A DNA stretch of 64,000 bases from the NCBI GenBank assembly GCA_946411385.1, contig CAMKDV010000006.1, positions 62,001 through 126,000 of the forward strand, read 5' to 3'. Position 1 is the stretch's first letter, and every line of letters begins with the position of its first letter. Shown piece after piece: positions 26,748-36,100 of this stretch. The position numbers were made by a program, and so were the translations under genes. The notes below the pieces were generated by a model. That model saw only the letters and a list, made by a program, of their open reading frames with translations. It was not told where the DNA came from and did no database searches. The DNA is from an uncultured Bacteroidales bacterium (GTDB lineage: Bacteria > Bacteroidota > Bacteroidia > Bacteroidales > Paludibacteraceae).

Positions 26748-26941
26748 TTCCTCTTTCAATCAGTTGAACCATTCCGAAGCTGCAAAGATACCACTTTTTA
26801 TTCAATTATGCAAGTATATTGAACAAAAAATATACTTTTTTATTCAGTATGGCATGTTTATTGTACAAAGAATGCATTATTTTGCACAATCACCAATCGC
26901 AGAATGCATTATTTTGCATCCCACCCGTCTACTTGCCTGTC

Positions 26942-27082
26942 ATGATCGCCAAACTGAGGAAGATCAAAGATTACCTAACCGACGTCCATGCCTACAAGAT
27001 CATCGAGGCACAAGCCGAAGCCCGCGCCGAAGCTGCACGCGAACGCGACCTCGAAGCCCTGAAAGGCATCAGCATCGAGTAA
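26942..27082 (+). CDS. Possible 46-aa helical small protein
   Basis: An ATG at 26942 opens a 46-aa frame (MIAKLRKIKDYLTD...LEALKGISIE) that is predicted to be helical and charged, with an Ala/Glu/Arg-rich centre. There is no recognised family, no clear promoter and no strong ribosome site. It may be a remnant. Confidence 0.25.
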   Translation: MIAKLRKIKDYLTDVHAYKIIEAQAEARAEAARERDLEALKGISIE

Positions 27083-27216
27083 CATCCTCAAGTAGATGGT
27101 TCTTTCCCATCAGTAATTCACTCGTCAGCTTGTTCCTTTTGGTGTTTCAAAAGGAACAACAAGCCATAGCAGTCAAGGTCTTCGTTGGGTGCTCGTGGCG
27201 TCAGCCGCGAGATAAG

Positions 27217-27279
27217 GCATCGACCAAGCTTGGGCGATCAATGATCTCCCTAATGCATCGACCAAGCTTGGGCGATCAA
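27217..27279. repeat. 25-bp direct repeat containing a HindIII-centred palindrome
   Basis: GCATCGACCAAGCTTGGGCG followed by ATCAA occurs at 27217-27241 and 27255-27279. Each copy holds the palindrome CCAAGCTTGG. Confidence 0.9.
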
Positions 27280-27539
27280 AAATCGCAAACAAAGAACTTC
27301 CGCAGCAACGAGATTGATTTCGGGAAAAAAGGAGGGTAAGGGTCACCTGCTTTTTGACCTCTGAAATCAACGAGGCTGCCAGGAACTTCGGGGGAATTCC
27401 GGAGGCAACTCCGGAAGGCAGTGTCCGAAAAGAAAAAAACAAACGAAAGAAAGTAACAAAGAAAGAAAATCATTGCTGTCCCATTAAATTTGCAAAATGT
27501 TCTTTGAAATAACTGAATTTTAGGAATTTGTGGCGATAA

Positions 27540-27571
27540 TTTGCGCGCGACGATTTCATTTTGTATCTTTG
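27540..27571 (+). promoter_or_regulatory. Bacteroidota-type promoter in front of a candidate small RNA
   Basis: TTTG (27540-27543), 20 bp, TATCTTTG (27564-27571): exact consensus. No convincing coding gene follows on this strand. Confidence 0.75.
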
Positions 27572-27577
27572 CAGTCG

Positions 27578-27711
27578 CTTTAACATTGCTGCATATGAAC
27601 AAAGAGAATAATGATCACCTGAATATGTTATATCATCATATACAACAATCGTGCCACCACCGCTCCTTAGATTCTTGGCAGTTGTGCCGATTACTAATCG
27701 GCGCCTTTTTC
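27578..27711 (+). ncRNA. Candidate small RNA of about 130 nt
   Basis: A consensus promoter (27540-27571) and an intrinsic terminator (27686-27710) on the same strand bound about 130 nt. A frame of 59 codons from the ATG at 27595 runs through the terminator, so translation is unlikely to be the purpose. The exact 5' end is estimated from the -7 box. I do not recognise an RNA family. Confidence 0.45.
27686..27710 (+). terminator. Intrinsic terminator
   Basis: GCCGATT (27686-27692), loop ACT, AATCGGC (27696-27702), then GCC and five T. Perfect 7-bp stem; the T-run only follows on the plus strand. Confidence 0.7.
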
Positions 27712-27752
27712 TTCCATTACGTCCAAATCGCATTTGGATATCGGGTGCCCGG

Positions 27753-28199
27753 CTACAACTTAACAGCTATATAATCTTCTTCTACCGTCATCGTTTGAAC
27801 GAGTTCACCGTCCATCTCCTGCTTCGAGACAGAATGACAAACGATATGCAGCGAGCTGCCACCCAGCAGGATAGGCTCAACGGTCACATCTGACGTTTGT
27901 TTCATTCCCGCCATCGTTTGCTCCGCGTGCGTTGGTTCAATCACGATAGCGTTGTCCTTGATCGTGCCTTGTCCGGTAATGTTTCCCGCGAACACGACGG
28001 AGTTACTGCCGCTCATTGAGATGGTAAACGAGCCATTGACCGTTTGGTTCATTTGTTGCGGCGTTTCACCTACATAGGTCACGACGGTCGTTGTCGTTCC
28101 GGAGAATTTGTAATTACCTACAAAATCAGCATTGTTGTTGCACGCTGCGAATGTCAACCCAATGAGAGTGACAAACAATAGTTTAGTAATCTTTTTCAT
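27753..28199 (-). CDS. Small lipoprotein of unknown function at the end of the RHS array
   Basis: The 148-aa protein has a lipoprotein signal (MKKITKLLFVTLIGLTFAAC, Cys at 20) and a body of beta strands that resembles small lipocalin-like lipoproteins. Its start overlaps the end of a decayed RHS fragment by 17 nt. All other RHS tips in this array are followed by an exported small protein, so this one could be an orphan immunity lipoprotein whose toxin is lost. That is an inference from position. Confidence 0.6.
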   Translation of the reverse strand: MKKITKLLFVTLIGLTFAACNNNADFVGNYKFSGTTTTVVTYVGETPQQMNQTVNGSFTISMSGSNSVVFAGNITGQGTIKDNAIVIEPTHAEQTMAGMKQTSDVTVEPILLGGSSLHIVCHSVSKQEMDGELVQTMTVEEDYIAVKL

Positions 28200-28715
28200 T
28201 TTTAATTGATTTTAGCGTTTTTATTATAATGGTTAAAGGTTGTTTTCTATCTTTGTTTGCTTTTTCTTGCGGCTGCAAAGGGATATTTCCCAAAATCGTG
28301 CCATTGTTGACGCTGCCGGCAGAACAAACACCTATCATCTTATATGCACGATTGCCATCCGCCGCATAACCGTAATAGCCGCATGTACTAGGTCCTATTG
28401 AAGCTATCAACTGATTGTCATCGTTCCAAAGATGATAACGGGGAGTTCCTTGCGAAGGTTGGATTTGCTCTAAGTTTCCGTTCTTGTCCCAATACAATTG
28501 CATATAAGAATTATCCTCATGATTGTAAATAACTCGCGGCTAGTTCGTAAGTCCGCTATTGTCGTAACCGTAAATCAAATCAGCGTGACCAAGAGCGGAA
28601 TGGTCACTTGACTTATTGCCTATGCGGGTTGTGGGCGAGTAAGCCATGTTGTAATGAGTTATTCCTGTATATATGTCATCATGCAAATTTTGTGCCAAAC
28701 GATACCTTGTCCATA
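28183..28715 (-). pseudogene. Decayed RHS core fragment
   Basis: Read on the minus strand from about 28709, one frame gives RLAQNLHDDIYTGITHY, matching the full RHS protein (RLAQNLHGDGYTGNTDY). It continues through LGHADLIYGYDN and LYWDKNGNLEQIQPSQG to STCGYYGYAADGNRAYK, then diverges. A TAG at the position of a Gln codon in the intact gene interrupts the frame (within 28539-28545), leaving a 106-codon open stretch from 28503. The 5' side has no core sequence beyond 28715. It is a remnant of an RHS cassette. Confidence 0.8.
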
Positions 28716-28866
28716 ATAGTTTCTTATCGGAAGTTGGTTAAGGGGCGTGCTCGCTCTCTTTTTTCTCTTTATCGTTCGTCTCATTTAGTTCGTTTATTTT
28801 TATATATCAGTTTTATCTTGTGGTAGTTGAGTACTATCGGAACCATTTGACTTCAACGCAATTGCT

Positions 28867-29493
28867 TTACAACAAATTCGGCCATTGTTTGTCTTTAGGA
28901 TATGGCAGAGTGTCTAATTTATCCGGGGCAAACCATTCTGGTTCATATTCAAGCTTATTTCCATTTCCACAGAAATCTGCTGATTGCAATTGTCCCTTGT
29001 GATATATCAGACGAGTAATATAATAGTAGCATCCGTCTAAGATAATATCTTTGGAAGGCTCGGAGATATGAGCCTTATCCCACGTGCACAAATCCTCCCA
29101 ATAGGTTTTGCCATACATATTTAGAAAAGGCGTCCTAAAAGCTTCAAACGTTCCTCGCCCCTTTAATTCTGCATGGAATAAAGTATCTCCCGGGATTATA
29201 TTAATCATATTACTCCGAGTAAACCATAGGTTTCTCACGAGGATAAAGAATATGGTATCGGTGGTTGTTGAATCAGCATACGTATTTAAGAAACTTGCAG
29301 CCATCTGACGGGTATCGGAATCTGCAAACATTAAGTGTGAATCACGATGCATTTCGGGCCAATCACCAAAACAAGACAAATAATCTTGTATCACTCTTTC
29401 GCCAAAACAGTTTTCTGTGCCTATTCTTTCCTGTGAATACATGTTTATCGCAAACAAAGTCAACAAAGACAATATTATCTGTTTCCTTTTCAT
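28867..29493 (-). CDS. Exported protein, candidate immunity partner of the metallopeptidase RHS tip
   Basis: A 208-aa protein with a signal peptide (MKRKQIILSLLTLFAINMYSQ) and no recognised domain. It lies 99 bp after the metallopeptidase-type RHS tip, in the same orientation, where immunity genes sit in polymorphic-toxin loci. An exported immunity protein would fit a toxin that acts outside the cytoplasm. Function rests on position only. Confidence 0.55.
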   Translation of the reverse strand: MKRKQIILSLLTLFAINMYSQERIGTENCFGERVIQDYLSCFGDWPEMHRDSHLMFADSDTRQMAASFLNTYADSTTTDTIFFILVRNLWFTRSNMINIIPGDTLFHAELKGRGTFEAFRTPFLNMYGKTYWEDLCTWDKAHISEPSKDIILDGCYYYITRLIYHKGQLQSADFCGNGNKLEYEPEWFAPDKLDTLPYPKDKQWPNLL

Positions 29494-29592
29494 GTCAGTC
29501 GTTTATATGTTCGAATTGCTATTTATTCTATTCTTTCACTATTCAGACTCGGATGAACCCATCTTAAGGGTTAATAGCGGTCTTAAAAATTC

Positions 29593-30330
29593 TCACCTCA
29601 CTAAAATTCCCAAATAGTCTTTCACCCAATCCCAATGGGGTATTTCTCCCGTTCCTATTTTTCCGCCATCATCCGGCATGGAATAATATTTACGCAATTC
29701 TAAATTGTTTTCAATTCTGATAAGGTTTTCAACATTTACAGCCCACTTTTCATCATTTGCAACACTAACATCATTACCCTTATTATCCTTCACCCTAAAC
29801 CATAGGCTATAATCAGCAAATCCGAACCATGAAGATAGAACATGCGCGAACTCATGAGATAAAGATATATAACTCGGTACATCTAGGGCTCCATGTGTAA
29901 AATCACTCGCCATCCATAATAATCCATTATCCTTATTTTTGAATTCATTAGAATTATTAGTTTGCTGCATTGTAACAGTCCTGTCATCTTTCACTAAAGC
30001 ATCTACAAGCATTTTCCCATACTTGCCGCCATCATGGATTTTTCCTATTGCAGCAGTAGCTTTATTGGCATAATCAGAATCCAATCGCTGACCATTATGA
30101 TAAAAGCCACGGACTCCATTAACTTCACCATAGTAAAACGTAGCAATAGTTGTTGAGCCATCTTCATTACTAATCACTCCTTTAATTGCTATCTGCTGCC
30201 CATCCGGATCCACATACGTTATCGGATTCCCCTCGCAATATGCATACGGCGAAACCTATGGATAGGCATGCGCATCTATCGCCATGAGCAATACTACAAG
30301 CAATATTGCAAAATGTCTTTCCTTTTTCAT
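29593..30330 (-). pseudogene. Displaced RHS tip: signal peptide plus zinc-metallopeptidase domain, interrupted by TAG
   Basis: The frame opens at the ATG complementary to 30328-30330 with a signal peptide, MKKERHFAILLVVLLMAIDA then HAYP. It meets TAG at codon 25 (30256-30258) and continues in the same frame with VSPYAYCEGNPITYVDPDGQ, the junction motif that ends RHS cores. An open stretch from Met at 30213 encodes 206 aa. The toxin part has SHEFAHVLSSW (HExxH) and a downstream VENLIRIE Glu, the pattern of M91-like or related zinc peptidases in RHS tips. It is either a broken gene or one recently inactivated by a single base change. Confidence 0.75.
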
Positions 30331-30354
30331 GATCTTCCTAATGTTAGGCGATAA

Positions 30355-31116
30355 TCATTTTATCGGCATCGGAGCACCCACTAAAGAATGCTTTATCCAA
30401 CGGCCATATGCTGAATCTACTTTATCATTTGTTTCTCTAAACAATACCACAGTATCTTCCAAAACACACGTGTCGGCTGTAAGATGCCATTTTTCAAGTA
30501 AATCAGTTCTGCCGGAACGCTTTAATGCTTCTATTCCTTTCCTTTTGTCTAAATGCGGATTTTTAACTTTTTGCATGTAGACATATCCAAACAGGTAGTA
30601 ACGTGCCAACCAATAATTACTGTTTCTCCTCGCCTTTTCATCATCACATCTTTCTGCACATTCTTTTAGCCCGGTAACCACAAGTTCCTTGAAGGGTTCT
30701 AAATCTACATGAACTTTTAACACATGACTAAGATCACTAACTCCTCCCAACAATTCCCATGGTATATGCAAATACAAGATAGTGGGATCTCCTGACACAA
30801 ATTCTGACTCTATCAGTTGGAATATAGAATACAAAATTGTAGCCTCTCTTGCTAAAACAGAATCAGGAACGAGTGCAAAATTGAGTAAAGTTTCAAAAGA
30901 ATTAGTGTCTACTCCGGAAACAATATCCTTTCGCAGATCGAACATCTCTTGGTAGCTAATATGTTCCCATTTATGCCATCTCTTAATATCCTCCGAATCC
31001 GGGCAACATACTTCAACCGACATCGGCACATCTTTGGTTTGCGATATGCCGAAAGAGGAATAACGTGTTATCAAAAAGATAACCATACAAATAATTTGGG
31101 AATAGCGCCTTTTCAT
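30355..31116 (-). CDS. Exported protein, candidate immunity partner of the caspase-like RHS tip
   Basis: The 253-aa protein begins with a signal peptide (MKRRYSQIICMVIFLITRYS) and has a mainly helical body with no recognised domain. Its ATG overlaps the stop of the upstream RHS-tip gene by 4 nt (ATGA, 31113-31116), implying translational coupling. Placement and export fit an immunity protein against the upstream toxin. Assignment is by context. Confidence 0.6.
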   Translation of the reverse strand: MKRRYSQIICMVIFLITRYSSFGISQTKDVPMSVEVCCPDSEDIKRWHKWEHISYQEMFDLRKDIVSGVDTNSFETLLNFALVPDSVLAREATILYSIFQLIESEFVSGDPTILYLHIPWELLGGVSDLSHVLKVHVDLEPFKELVVTGLKECAERCDDEKARRNSNYWLARYYLFGYVYMQKVKNPHLDKRKGIEALKRSGRTDLLEKWHLTADTCVLEDTVVLFRETNDKVDSAYGRWIKHSLVGAPMPIK

Positions 31117-32567
31117 ATTCCTGAACTATTTTCAGAGTTATTATACCTTTCAAGCTGTTCTTGGGGATTACTAAAATTTGGGCTACTGCTTCCAGAGAAA
31201 CTATTAACGACTTCTCCGTTCAAAAATATCTTCCATGCTCCATATAGAATATTTCCATTTTCATCAAACAACGGAAAATTACTATCTCCGTTGGGTTGAG
31301 TTTTCATAGCACCTAGTTCTTGATTTGAATTACCATCTACTGCAATATTTTCAGTAGGCGCAACGATAAGGACGTTAGCAAAATTTTCATCCGCTGATAT
31401 TTGTTGAGCAATGGAATTCTCACCTTTCCCTGTTTCGCATGAATGCAACACAATCATAGCAGGGTGGCCTTCTGTCTCGGCGTATAGTTCACTATTACTT
31501 GATAAATATGCAGCAAGATTGTGAGTCGTTCCGGCACTCACTTCCATCATGGAAGAGGATCCTTTAATGTAAAACTCAATCTTCTCTGATGTGCCGTGAG
31601 CCCAAATATGAATAACATGTGCATCATCTTTAAAACTATTCGCTCCTTTTAACAATGTCTGGTTTCTTGCAATATCAGGGGCAAGAGCAATTAATTTCTC
31701 TAAGCCATCCGGATCAATATATTTTATCGGATTCCCCTCACAATAGACATACGGAGAGTTATAGATGTACTTATTCGCTAACGGATCAACAGAGCCAAAG
31801 ATGGATATTATAGGAAGGTAGTACCGTGCTCCAAAATAGTCATACCCCGTCTCCTCATCCCGTTCCTTACCCGTAAACTTGAAGCGCTCGTCATAGCCCC
31901 ATGGATGCTGGTTAAGCAACTCTTCTCCATATGGTGCATACATGATATATTGCACAGGCAAACCGTCACCATCAGTTACCCACGCCGCACTGCCCAAGTG
32001 GTCAGAGTGGTAATAAAAAGGCTCATCCACTTCGTCTTTGAGATAATACCCTTCCAAGTGCTCGGACAGCATCGATTTGAAGCAAATGGAGAGCTCACCT
32101 AAAAAAGTCTCGGCTTCTTTGTACTGGTAATGATGATACGTATTGTCCCCAGAGGTAACCGTTCCTGTATAGTCGGTGTTCTCCGTCTGGCTGCTATGGT
32201 GCGGATAGTCGTAATATTCGTAATAATTCTTTTGATAGATTGTACCATCGCTTAGGTCGTTCAAGCATACTTGTTCCGCTTGCGTGAGGTTATCTAATGG
32301 ATTGACCAGCCAATTGCCGTGGTTTCCTCCGCCTTGCGTTGTTCCAATCCGCTCCGCACCGGCAAAATAATGTTTGGTATAACCTTCCGGAGTGAGCGTC
32401 ATGTACGGATTAGGATAGAGTGTTGTATTGTCAAATACAGCATCTCCAGATACAACACCTCCGTTGATATTAGAAAGACTGAATGTCCCCGTAATCTTGT
32501 ATGCCCTCTTCCCATCGGAGGCGTTACCGCAGTACCGAACAGATATAGGTATCTGATTGCTTTTCAT
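31113..32567 (-). CDS. Displaced RHS core segment with caspase-like cysteine peptidase tip
   Basis: The 484-aa protein has no signal peptide. Residues 10-270 are RHS core, nearly identical in places to the full-length protein (a 143-bp block is base-for-base the same), ending with NSPYVYCEGNPIKYIDPDGL. The tip of about 215 residues has an HIWAHGTSEK segment and a VLHSCETGKGENSIAQQIS segment. These resemble the His-Gly and Ser-Cys dyad of clan CD (caspase/C80-like) peptidases. Without a signal peptide it is probably a silent spare tip that becomes active after recombination with the full RHS gene. Peptidase identity is moderately sure. Confidence 0.75.
   Translation of the reverse strand: MKSNQIPISVRYCGNASDGKRAYKITGTFSLSNINGGVVSGDAVFDNTTLYPNPYMTLTPEGYTKHYFAGAERIGTTQGGGNHGNWLVNPLDNLTQAEQVCLNDLSDGTIYQKNYYEYYDYPHHSSQTENTDYTGTVTSGDNTYHHYQYKEAETFLGELSICFKSMLSEHLEGYYLKDEVDEPFYYHSDHLGSAAWVTDGDGLPVQYIMYAPYGEELLNQHPWGYDERFKFTGKERDEETGYDYFGARYYLPIISIFGSVDPLANKYIYNSPYVYCEGNPIKYIDPDGLEKLIALAPDIARNQTLLKGANSFKDDAHVIHIWAHGTSEKIEFYIKGSSSMMEVSAGTTHNLAAYLSSNSELYAETEGHPAMIVLHSCETGKGENSIAQQISADENFANVLIVAPTENIAVDGNSNQELGAMKTQPNGDSNFPLFDENGNILYGAWKIFLNGEVVNSFSGSSSPNFSNPQEQLERYNNSENSSGI
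31885..32027. repeat. 143-bp perfect direct repeat, copy 1 (copy 2 at 33799-33941)
   Basis: The block from 31885 to 32027 matches 33799-33941 base for base in my reading. It encodes the RHS core around LGSAAWVTDGDGLPVQYIM in both the full-length RHS gene and the displaced tip gene, in the same frame and orientation. It is long enough for homologous recombination. Confidence 0.9.
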
Positions 32568-32583
32568 CTTATAACCGAATGAT

Positions 32584-33111
32584 TTACAAATTTATATCAC
32601 CTATCTGGCATGGCTCATACGAAATAGTCTCAGTAGTGTTTGTGTTTAAATATTTATAGACTATTAGTTTTTTCGCATGATTAAACTCAGAATATACAAA
32701 ACGAAAAGGTTCATTGTTCAAATTAAATTCAGGAGTTTTATATAACTCTACTCCATCATAGATAAAACACAAATCATAACCAACGAGGTACTCTGTTATA
32801 TAGATAAGATAATAGTTATCTACTTGGCTAATGCTATATAGACTGTATGCTATTGCGTTGCAATCGTCAACAATGTGGATAGAATAAATGTTATCTTGTG
32901 TATTAAGTACTAAATTGCAATTCTCGTTTGTTAGATAAAACGGGAACGATTTTGTGTTTAAAATGCTATTTATCGAATCAATTTTTTTTGCATCATCCAT
33001 GTCGATGTTCTCATACGAGTTAATACGTATAGTCGGATATGGCGTAGTGCCAATAAAACCCGTTGCATGCAAAACTATCAAGAAAAATATGTACGTGAAA
33101 ATCATTCTCAT
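32584..33111 (-). CDS. Exported protein, candidate immunity partner of the M23 RHS tip
   Basis: A 175-aa protein with a signal peptide (MRMIFTYIFFLIVLHATGF) and a beta-rich body, no recognised domain. Its start overlaps the stop of the RHS gene by 4 nt, the usual arrangement for toxin-immunity pairs. Because the adjacent tip is a peptidoglycan peptidase, an immunity protein should work in the periplasm, and the signal peptide fits. Confidence 0.65.
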   Translation of the reverse strand: MRMIFTYIFFLIVLHATGFIGTTPYPTIRINSYENIDMDDAKKIDSINSILNTKSFPFYLTNENCNLVLNTQDNIYSIHIVDDCNAIAYSLYSISQVDNYYLIYITEYLVGYDLCFIYDGVELYKTPEFNLNNEPFRFVYSEFNHAKKLIVYKYLNTNTTETISYEPCQIGDINL

Positions 33112-36100
33112 CCTTCTGGAGCTTCTTTTACTAATGATGAATTATTCGGGTCTTGTTCAAACTTAGTATCCACTATTTCATTAGGATCTTTTCGATTATT
33201 GAGGCCAGTGCCAACATAACCGGCTTTTGTTCTATATTCGAAATGAAGATGCTGATCTTCACCAGTCATCTTTTTCGCATTTCCCGTAATTCCTGTTTTC
33301 CCTATTATTGTTCCTTCGGTTACTTCTTCCCCTACATTTACAATAATCGCTGACAAATGCGCATAGAACGCCCATGCGACCTCTCCTTCTTCGTTAGTAA
33401 ATTGTAACGTAATAGATTTCCCGTAATCTCCTTTTCCTTCAAAATCACAAGCCACTATTACTCCGTCTTTAATTGCTAACACATCGGTTCCTACAGGAGC
33501 ATAATAATCAATCCCTTGATGTGGCTTAGGGCTACCGTCTTCATATTGGCGGACATATCCGAAGGTATGCTTAAACAGCATTCGTCTCACCTTCATAACA
33601 TCAAGCGGATTCCCCCACCCATTGGGATCAGTTAGCACAATAACTTTTCCTTCACAATAGACATAAGGCGAGTTATAGATATATTTATCCAACAGCGGAT
33701 CTGGGCTAAGCCAAAATCCTAAGACATCACTAAACTTCCTAGCATCAAAGTGAAGATACCCCGTCTCCTCATCACGCTCCTTGCCAGTGAATGTGAACCG
33801 CTCGTCATAGCCCCATGGATGCTGGTTAAGCAACTCTTCTCCATATGGTGCATACATGATATATTGCACAGGCAAACCGTCACCATCAGTTACCCACGCC
33901 GCACTGCCCAAGTGGTCAGAGTGGTAATAAAAAGGCTCATCATCATCTTCTTTTTGGTAATACACATACAGGTCTTCTGCCAAGGGACATTTGAAAAGCA
34001 ACCAGATATTCCCGTAATATTGTTCATTTGCCCAATACTGATAGTCCTGATAATCAGCATCTCCGTACTCGACAGTTCCTTTATGGTTCGTGTTTTCCGT
34101 ATTGGAATTAGAGTGTGGATAATCATAGCAATCATAGTAGTAATGCTGATAGAGATAACTATCTTCCAAAACCATCATGCGATTATATTCGTCTTGCGTC
34201 AGATTATCCAAAGGGTTAACTAGCCAGTTACCGTTATTGCCCCCACCGATAGTTGTACCTATTCGTTCCGAACCCATAAAGTAATGTTTGGTATAACCGT
34301 CATGTGTTAGTGTCATGTAGGGATTTGGATATAGAACGGTGTTATCAAAAAATGCTTCGCCGGAGACTCCGCCGCCATTGATATTTGACAGGCTGAATGT
34401 CCCTGTCAGTTTATATGCCCGTTGACCATTGGATGCGTTACCGTAATAGCCGCAGGTTGTCGGCCCCACAGAAAGCAACAGCTGATTGTCGTCATCCCAT
34501 AGGTGGAAACGAGTATATCCTTCAACGGGTTGTATTTGCCGGAGATTACCATTCGCATCCCAATAAAGTTGCAAATGCTGATTTGAAGAAAACTCATGTA
34601 TTATGCGTGGCTGATGAGTCAATCTGTGGTTATCATAGCCATATACAAGATCAGGATGCCCCAAATCAGGATTGTCGCTAAACTTGCTTCCTATGAGTGA
34701 TGTTGATGAGTATGTCATTCTGTAATCTGTATTACCTGTATATCCATCCCCATGCAAATTTTGTGCCAAACGATAACGATTATCGTAAATATATTCATCA
34801 GAATATGCACCCCCCATACCATACCACGTCGATTCTTGTTGATTTGTCTGTGTTATATTACCTACCGGATCATACTTGTATTGCAAGTCTTGGAAAAATG
34901 TGTTTCCATCATTGTATGATGCGCTGAGTATTCTTGTCAGCCATTGACGGTCGCTATCATATTTATATTCTGTATAACAGCCGTTGTCATATCTTTTATC
35001 CGTAACATGTCCCAATTCGTCGTGGAAGATATTCCCTACTCCTATTTCTGATCCAAATACGCTTGACAAGTTTCCCGTTGTATTATAATAGTTATAATAA
35101 ACATACTCACCGTCCGGGTATCTCATTTGGCGTATACGTCCGAAAGAATCAAAAACATAATCTGTCTGGAATTGGAATGCCACATTGTCTGACGGCGTGA
35201 TAATGCGCTTGAGCGAACGCCTAACATTTCCAAGTTCGTCATACCATAACCGTTCACTTCCTGTGCGATCTTTACGCAAGGCGAGACGTCCGGCTGCGTC
35301 ATAATATAACATCACGTTTTCCCAAGGATGTTGAGTGTGACTAATCTCTAAAAGACGGTCATAATAGTAACGGTATGTAGTGGAATCATTTATATCTTCT
35401 TGCTTTTGTGTTTGTGAGCAGACGAGATTTCCCGCTGCATCATATCGCCAAATCGTACTTCCTGCATCAGGATGTTTGCGAGTTTGCATTTGTCCGAAAC
35501 CGTTATAAGAATACAAAGTAATATAGTGATCCGCATCAACTACTTGCTCCATTTCTCCAATTGAATTATATGTGTAACATGTAGTGCTGTTATCTGCTGC
35601 TTTTGTCTGAACTGTCCAACCTTGTGAAGTAGATAGCTTGGCGGTTGTGTTTCCTAATGGGTCGATAATTTGTTCTGCAAAACGTAATACGTTGTCGCAA
35701 TCCCTTTCGAATAGATACCTTTTTCGCAACTCCTCGCCATCGGGGAATAATGTAAGTGTATCGCGGTCAAGAACGTCGTACCGTTTCATAGCAACAGTCC
35801 CACCTGTGGAGTTGCTATTTCCGTCATATATCCATAATGCCGTATTGGAAACACTTGGGTATTCCGCTTTGTACACTCTTCCAAGTGAATCAAGCAAATG
35901 TAAACCATCCGTGAGATATATTATATTTCCGAGCACTTCTGCTCGTTTCTTTTTCTGTAACATTTCTCCTCGCGCGCTATAAATAGCCGCTTCATCAATT
36001 GTTGTATGCTCATAACATGTTGCCATTTGCTTGAGTACGTACGTATGTGTTAATGTGTCATGTGTGAGATCTGCTAGGTTATGCCGGATATTATTGTAAG

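Larger units (their letters stand above)
26662..27752. other. 1.1-kb intergenic region rich in repeats, no clear protein gene
   Basis: Contents in order: the 15-bp tandem repeat; a 17-bp direct repeat (GAATGCATTATTTTGCA at 26870 and 26902); one doubtful small ORF (26942); a palindrome GTTCCTTTT/AAAAGGAAC (27132-27157); a 25-bp direct repeat; a structured stretch with IRs TTGATTTC/GAAATCAA and CCGGAG/CTCCGG (about 27310-27430); an A/G-rich run; and a promoter-terminator pair bounding a candidate small RNA. Reading frames here look like chance or decayed sequence. Confidence 0.6.

Noticed and set aside
26434..26805. Minus-strand frame with a repeated QDATLQDA peptide
   Set aside because: It is the antisense reading of the 15-bp tandem repeat and of the AraC domain codons; no promoter or signal supports it.
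27173..27442. 89-aa minus-strand frame
   Set aside because: It covers the direct repeats and structured element; composition is not protein-like and it has no start signals.
28539..30258. TAG recoding (two in-frame TAG codons in RHS remnants)
   Set aside because: TAG also ends intact genes, for example the pectin regulator (26661) and the lipoprotein at 27753, so it works as a normal stop here.
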